This document shows positions 59,408 through 64,000 of a stretch of DNA of 64,000 bases, piece after piece. Source of the stretch: Hominimerdicola alba 8 (GTDB lineage Bacteria > Bacillota > Clostridia > Oscillospirales > Ruminococcaceae); assembly GCF_000178155.2 (NCBI RefSeq), contig NZ_ADKM02000066.1, positions 1 to 64,000 of the forward strand, written 5' to 3'. Position numbers and translations under genes: made by a program. Within the stretch, counting starts at the first letter, position 1. Each line of letters starts with the position of its first letter. The notes beneath the pieces are model-generated. The model was not told the origin of the DNA and did no database searches. It saw only the letters and a program-made list of their open reading frames with translations.

Positions 59408-59436
59408 TTGCAAAACTTTAGAAAATATGTTATAAT
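59408..59436 (+). promoter_or_regulatory. HD-GYP gene promoter
   Basis: TTGCAA (59408-59413), 17 bp, TATAAT (59431-59436). Confidence 0.82.
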
Positions 59437-59520
59437 AACATAAGGTATATCAGATAAGATATATGGGGTCACCGCCCGCATACCATAAAAAGGAATGCGG
59501 CGGCAGGGGAGTGAACATTG

Positions 59521-61671
59521 ATGGAAAAGTTTTCAGATAGATCTCGGCGCGCAAGCAAAATGAGGGCTGTGTCTGTTATGATAGGCGCGGCTGTCAATGT
59601 TGTGCTTGCGTCCCTTTCATATAAGGCGGGTCTGCCCGTTGTGGCTGATACCATCGGTACTGTTGCCATAACTGCGGTGGGCGGTATCTTTCCGGGCATA
59701 ATGACCGCGATACTCACAAACGCAGTGTGCAGTCTGTTCAACAGCGAAGCCGCCTATTTCAGCCTTATCAATGCCATGATAGCTATGTATACCGCATGGG
59801 CTGTAAGGGATAAGAACCTCAAAAAACCGAAAAATATCGCTTCGCTGATGCTGGTGCTGGGCATCGGAAGCGGAATTTTCAGCGCATTCATACAGTGGGG
59901 CGTTCTCGGCGGCGTGAAGAACGATGCCATGCGCTCACTGATAGAAGCTGTCGGGGAATACCACAGTATGCCCGCATTCCCGCTGTTCCTTGCTATAAAT
60001 GTACTGCTCAACCTCATAGACAAGGCGGTATCTGTCGGCGTGATGCTGTTGGTGCTGTACTTAATGCCAAAAAGTACCCGCACGATGATAAAGAACAGCG
60101 GCTGGCGTCAGCACCCGCTCTCCTTTGAAGAGATAAAAAAACTTCAACTCCTCAGCCGCGATATCAGATACCCGCTGAAAAACCGCATGACAGTGATGTT
60201 CCTGACGGTCACTCTCTCGCTGACCGCGCTGATGGCTTTTGTCGGTTCGCGCCTGTTTTACAGGAACCAAAGACAGGAAAAGACCGAATCCGCCATAAAG
60301 ACAGCAAAGTTCGCCGCCGAGATGGTGGACGCCGATATGATGGACGATTATATCAAGTACGGCAGTGATGCTGAGGGCTACGATGAAACGAGCGATCTTC
60401 TCAGCAAGATACGCGAGAATGCTTCGGGGGTGCAGTACCTCTATATCATTCAGATAAGGGCTGACGGCTGTTATGTGGCTTTCGATGTCGAAACGAGCGA
60501 TACGCCTGCCTATTCTGCGGGCGACAAGATAGATTTCGAGGAAGCCTTTGAACCCTACCTGCCTGCACTGTTCGCGGGCGAGGAGATCGAACCTATCGAA
60601 TCAAACGATATCTCAGGCTGGCTTCTGACTGCCTATTACCCCATACGCAATGAGTCGGGCAGATGCACAGGCTACGCGGGCGCTGATATTTCGCTCAAGT
60701 ATATGGCGGATTCAATGGGTGATCTTGTATTGAGGATCGCGCTGATACTTTCGGGCTTCTTCGTGCTGATAATCGCCTACGCACTCTGGGTGACAGGCAT
60801 TAACTTGGTCTACCCGATAAACAATATCGTGGCGGCGGTGGGTGATTTCATCGGCGCAGGCACCGACCAGAAAAAGCTGGACGAGTCTGTAAGGAAACTA
60901 CGCGCCATAGATGTGCATACGGGTGACGAGGTGGAAAAACTCTTCCACGCCATATGCGATATGGCAGTCAGCCAGACCGAACAGATGCGCAGTATCAGAA
61001 GATTTTCAGAAAACACCGCCCGCATGCAGGACGGTCTTATAATCACGATGGCAGACCTTGTGGAGAACCGCGATTCGGATACAGGTGCGCACATACAGAA
61101 GACTGCCGCTTATGTGAAGATAATAGTCGAGGGGCTTAAACGCAAGGGCTACTACGCCGAAAAACTCACGCCGAAATTCATGTCGGACGTGGTGCGCAGT
61201 GCGCCTCTGCATGATATCGGCAAGATAAGCATTCCCGATAATGTGCTGAACAAAAAGGGCAAGCTGAACGAAGCCGAGTACGAGATAATCAAGACCCATA
61301 CCACCGCAGGCAGGATAATAATGGAGAAAGCCATCAACACGGTCGAGGGCGAGAACTACCTTAAGGAAGCACGCAATATGGCGGCTTACCACCATGAACG
61401 CTGGGACGGCAAGGGTTACCCCGAAGGGCTTCACGGTGAGGTAATACCGCTTTCGGCTCGCATCATGGCAGTTGCAGATGTGTTCGATGCGCTGGCATCG
61501 CCGCGCGTGTATAAGCCTGCATTCCCGCTTGAAAAGGCACTTTCCATAATACAGGAGGGTTCGGGCACACAGTTTGACCCCAAGTGCGTTGAAGTCTTTA
61601 TGGAAGCACTGCCCGAAGTCAAGACTGTGCTGAGTAAGTACAGCGAGAACGGTCAGGGGGGTGCAGTATAG
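59521..61671 (+). CDS. membrane HD-GYP phosphodiesterase with sensor domain
   Basis: A 716-residue protein predicted to break down cyclic di-GMP. Six or so N-terminal membrane helices (about 15-190) resemble an ECF-S-like or 5TM sensor module; one more helix (about 220-240) precedes an extracellular Cache-like domain (about 245-400), followed by a helix (about 405-425) and a HAMP-like linker. The C-terminal HD-GYP domain has DTGAHIQKTAAYV, LHDIGKISIPDNVLNKKGKL, HTTAGRIIM, YHHERWDGKGYPEGL and RIMAVADVFDAL, all key residues present. Start at 59521 is preceded by GGGGAG at 9 bp; a TTG three bases earlier is an alternative. The sensor gene follows directly. Confidence 0.92.
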   Translation: MEKFSDRSRRASKMRAVSVMIGAAVNVVLASLSYKAGLPVVADTIGTVAITAVGGIFPGIMTAILTNAVCSLFNSEAAYFSLINAMIAMYTAWAVRDKNLKKPKNIASLMLVLGIGSGIFSAFIQWGVLGGVKNDAMRSLIEAVGEYHSMPAFPLFLAINVLLNLIDKAVSVGVMLLVLYLMPKSTRTMIKNSGWRQHPLSFEEIKKLQLLSRDIRYPLKNRMTVMFLTVTLSLTALMAFVGSRLFYRNQRQEKTESAIKTAKFAAEMVDADMMDDYIKYGSDAEGYDETSDLLSKIRENASGVQYLYIIQIRADGCYVAFDVETSDTPAYSAGDKIDFEEAFEPYLPALFAGEEIEPIESNDISGWLLTAYYPIRNESGRCTGYAGADISLKYMADSMGDLVLRIALILSGFFVLIIAYALWVTGINLVYPINNIVAAVGDFIGAGTDQKKLDESVRKLRAIDVHTGDEVEKLFHAICDMAVSQTEQMRSIRRFSENTARMQDGLIITMADLVENRDSDTGAHIQKTAAYVKIIVEGLKRKGYYAEKLTPKFMSDVVRSAPLHDIGKISIPDNVLNKKGKLNEAEYEIIKTHTTAGRIIMEKAINTVEGENYLKEARNMAAYHHERWDGKGYPEGLHGEVIPLSARIMAVADVFDALASPRVYKPAFPLEKALSIIQEGSGTQFDPKCVEVFMEALPEVKTVLSKYSENGQGGAV

Positions 61672-61672
61672 T

Positions 61673-64000
61673 ATGATGAAAGGTTTCAAAAGCAGGCTGA
61701 CTGCACTTCTGGCGGCGGCTGTTATGGGGCTGTCACAGCTTGCCGCATACGCCGATGACGAACTTAAATACGGCGGCGCATACGCGGCGGCAGGTCAGAT
61801 AGAGGGCGTGGGCTATACCACCGAACTCTATGACGCATCGAACGGTCTGCCCACATCTGATGCCATGTTCATGCTGAGTGCATCTGACGGCAGATTGTGG
61901 GTGGGCGGCTACAGCGGCGTGCTGAGATATGACGGCACCACATTTGAAAGACAAGACCCCGCACTGGGTCTGACCAGCGCAAGGGGCTTCTATGAGGACA
62001 GCAAGGGCAGAGTGTGGGTAGGCACCAACGATAACGGCGTGGTGGTGGTCGATGGCAGAAAGACCACCCACATCACTTACAAGGACGGTCTGCCGTCATC
62101 GTCCATACGCAATTTTGCCGAAGACCGCGAGGGCAATATATTTATAGGCACTACTACGGGCATCTGCTATGCTGACAGCGGACTGAAACTGCACACACCC
62201 GAAGGCATCGACCTTTCGGAAGAGCGCATACTCAGACAGGATATCGACCCGAAAGGGCGCATATTCGGGCAATGCTCCAGCGGCAGGATATTTGTGATAG
62301 ATGATAAGAAAGTCACCGAAAGCTATACATCTGACGAGATAGGTTGTGAGAAGATAACCACCCTCGCGGCTGACCCCGACAATTCGGGCTACTTGTGGCT
62401 GGGTACCGATGACAGCAAGGTGTTCTACGGCAGTTTCGGCACTAAGGCTGACAAGATGAAACGGGTCAGTATCCCCGAAATGAACGGCAGTATACACTGG
62501 CTGAGTTTTGACTGCGGCAGACTTTGGGTGTCTTCGACCAGCAAGGTCGGCTATCTTGGCAACGACCTGAAAATTCATATGCTTGATGATATACCCGTCA
62601 CAAGCGGTGTCGAGATGACCCTCACCGACTATCAGGGCAACCTGTGGGTGGCATCTTCAACTCAGGGCGTTATGAAGCTGGTCACCAACAATTTCGTTGA
62701 CTACAGCGGCATGGCAGGGCTTGAAGAAGCTGTGTCCAACGCGGCATTTTTCTACCGTGATGAACTCTACATCGGCACTGACAGCGGACTGCGCATAATA
62801 GATGAGTACGGTCACCCTAAGAACAATGAACTGACCGACTATATCGGCAATTCCCGCGTGCGCTGTTTTGCAGAGGATAAAGAGGGTCAGCTGTGGATAG
62901 CTACCTACACCAACGAACTCGGTCTGCTTTGCTATAACGGCGAGGGCGCACCCAAAGCATTCACCACCGCAAGCGGCATGCCCGATGACCAGATAAGGTG
63001 CGTGACGGTGGCTGAGGACGGCAGAGTGCTGGCAGGCACGAACGGCGGTCTGGCTGTGATAGAGAAAGGCAGGGTAGTGCGCACTGTCGGGGCTGATGAC
63101 GGCATCGGCAACACCGTGTTCCTGACGGTGGCTGAGTATGAAAACGACACCATCATAGCAGGCACCGACGGCGGCGGTATGTACATAATCGGCAGGGACA
63201 GCGTGAAAAAGCTGGGGCGCGATGACGGTCTGACCAGCGAAGTCATAATGCGCGTCATCAAGGACGAGGAAAGGGGCGTTTACTGGCTGGTGACCTCAAA
63301 CTCGCTGGAATTTATAAAGAACGGCGAGATAACCCCTCTCACGACTTTCCCATACAACAACAATTACGATATGATTTTCGATGACAACGGCGGGATATGG
63401 GTCACATCTTCCTACGGCATTTACTGCATCGACGGCAAGGCGATGGCAGATAATGACATAACCGACTACAAGCTGTATACAGTTGCAAACGGTCTGCCTT
63501 ATGCCATAACCACAAATTCATACAGCGCCCGAAAAGATAACGGCGACCTTTATATACCGGGTCGCAGCGGCGTGATAAAGGTGAATATCAACAACTATTT
63601 TGAGGTCAGCGACAGGGTGATGACTGATGTGAGGGCGGTGTACTGCGACGAAGAGCAGATATTCCCCGATGAAGAGGGCATCTATCACATACCCGCATCA
63701 AAAGGGCGCGTGCAGATATCGGCATCGGTGATGGATTACACGATGCTTGACCCCACCGTGAAGATGTTCCTCGAAAACGGTCCCGACGGCGGACTGACAG
63801 TCAGCAGGAGCGAACTGTCATCGCTGGAATACACCAATCTCCCTTACGGCGACTACAAACTGCATTTGCAGATAGTTGACCGCTATACAGGTGAGGTCAT
63901 GCAGGACAGCACTTTTATGATATCAAAGGCGGCAAGGCTGTATGAACTGCTGGTGGTAAAGATACTGCTGGCGGCTCTGCTGGCGGCGCTGGCAGGGTTC
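61673..64000 (+). CDS. two-component-regulator-type beta-propeller sensor (partial, cut by window end)
   Basis: An open frame of 776 codons that runs out of the window. After a signal peptide (MMKGFKSRLTALLAAAVMGLSQLAAYA) come many Reg_prop blades (LWVGGYSGVLRYDG, VWVGTNDNGVVVVDGRK, IFIGTTTGICYAD, LWVASSTQGVMKL, LWIATYTNELGLLCYNG and more, about 50-640), then a Y_Y_Y-type domain (about 650-760), and the start of a membrane helix (LLVVKILLAALLAALAGF). The part inside the cell, kinase, GGDEF or HD-GYP, lies beyond the window. The ATG follows the HD-GYP stop by one base, so they form an operon and probably share a signal. Confidence 0.88.
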   Translation, partial: MMKGFKSRLTALLAAAVMGLSQLAAYADDELKYGGAYAAAGQIEGVGYTTELYDASNGLPTSDAMFMLSASDGRLWVGGYSGVLRYDGTTFERQDPALGLTSARGFYEDSKGRVWVGTNDNGVVVVDGRKTTHITYKDGLPSSSIRNFAEDREGNIFIGTTTGICYADSGLKLHTPEGIDLSEERILRQDIDPKGRIFGQCSSGRIFVIDDKKVTESYTSDEIGCEKITTLAADPDNSGYLWLGTDDSKVFYGSFGTKADKMKRVSIPEMNGSIHWLSFDCGRLWVSSTSKVGYLGNDLKIHMLDDIPVTSGVEMTLTDYQGNLWVASSTQGVMKLVTNNFVDYSGMAGLEEAVSNAAFFYRDELYIGTDSGLRIIDEYGHPKNNELTDYIGNSRVRCFAEDKEGQLWIATYTNELGLLCYNGEGAPKAFTTASGMPDDQIRCVTVAEDGRVLAGTNGGLAVIEKGRVVRTVGADDGIGNTVFLTVAEYENDTIIAGTDGGGMYIIGRDSVKKLGRDDGLTSEVIMRVIKDEERGVYWLVTSNSLEFIKNGEITPLTTFPYNNNYDMIFDDNGGIWVTSSYGIYCIDGKAMADNDITDYKLYTVANGLPYAITTNSYSARKDNGDLYIPGRSGVIKVNINNYFEVSDRVMTDVRAVYCDEEQIFPDEEGIYHIPASKGRVQISASVMDYTMLDPTVKMFLENGPDGGLTVSRSELSSLEYTNLPYGDYKLHLQIVDRYTGEVMQDSTFMISKAARLYELLVVKILLAALLAALAGF

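Overview
The window looks like a chromosomal segment of a fibre-degrading Gram-positive bacterium of the Ruminococcus albus type (Oscillospiraceae). Reasons: a GH94 cellobiose phosphorylase, a dockerin-bearing secreted protein, CE2-type and other SGNH esterases, a Firmicutes division/cell-wall (dcw) cluster, ribonuclease Y, a T-box leader and LexA boxes of the Bacillus/Clostridium type. Most promoters read TTGACA-like, 17 bp, TATAAT, often with an upstream TG. The species is inferred, not proved.

Layout. 1-9.6 kb: sugar-binding lipoprotein, threonine dehydratase (ilvA) with ridA nearby, a CPA2-type antiporter, a CapA-like lipoprotein and, on the minus strand, an O-antigen-ligase-like membrane protein. 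9.7-16.2 kb: rny (minus), then a T-box leader with a strong promoter, a small membrane protein, a SUFU-domain protein and thrS. 16.4-36.4 kb: the dcw cluster mraZ-rsmH-ftsL-like-PBP-murE-murF-mraY-like-ftsW-murG-unknown membrane protein-murA-divIB-ftsZ-DivIVA-like. murD, murC and murB are not in it, and the mraY-like protein has altered motifs. 36.4-44.7 kb: a fumarase beta-type subunit, an intergenic region with four LacI-type operator-like sites, a mutarotase-like protein, a lipoprotein, cellobiose phosphorylase, metG and a tRNA-Arg. 44.9-58.6 kb: secreted or surface proteins (SGNH lipoproteins, dockerin/C39-like protein, M23 peptidase, polysaccharide deacetylase), an orphan histidine kinase, a PHP phosphoesterase, malic enzyme, nadA, and an unknown gene whose promoter is overlapped by LexA boxes. 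59.5-64 kb: an HD-GYP membrane protein followed by a beta-propeller sensor cut by the window end.

The most unusual aspect is the intergenic DNA. Three repeat families are interleaved. MITE-1 is a 99-bp element (5 copies) flanked by TA. MITE-2 is about 75-160 bp (9 copies), with imperfect terminal repeats of the form TGGTTATCCC...GATAGTCATA and 10-bp target duplications; five copies sit in or beside the T- or A-tract of a Rho-independent terminator. Family R3 is a larger (about 550-650 bp) hairpin-rich module that starts with AATTCATA tandem repeats, usually right after a stop codon. MITE-1 is found inside MITE-2 twice and MITE-2 inside MITE-1 once, so both were mobile over overlapping periods. 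One such nest lies between the T-box leader and its likely target thrS.
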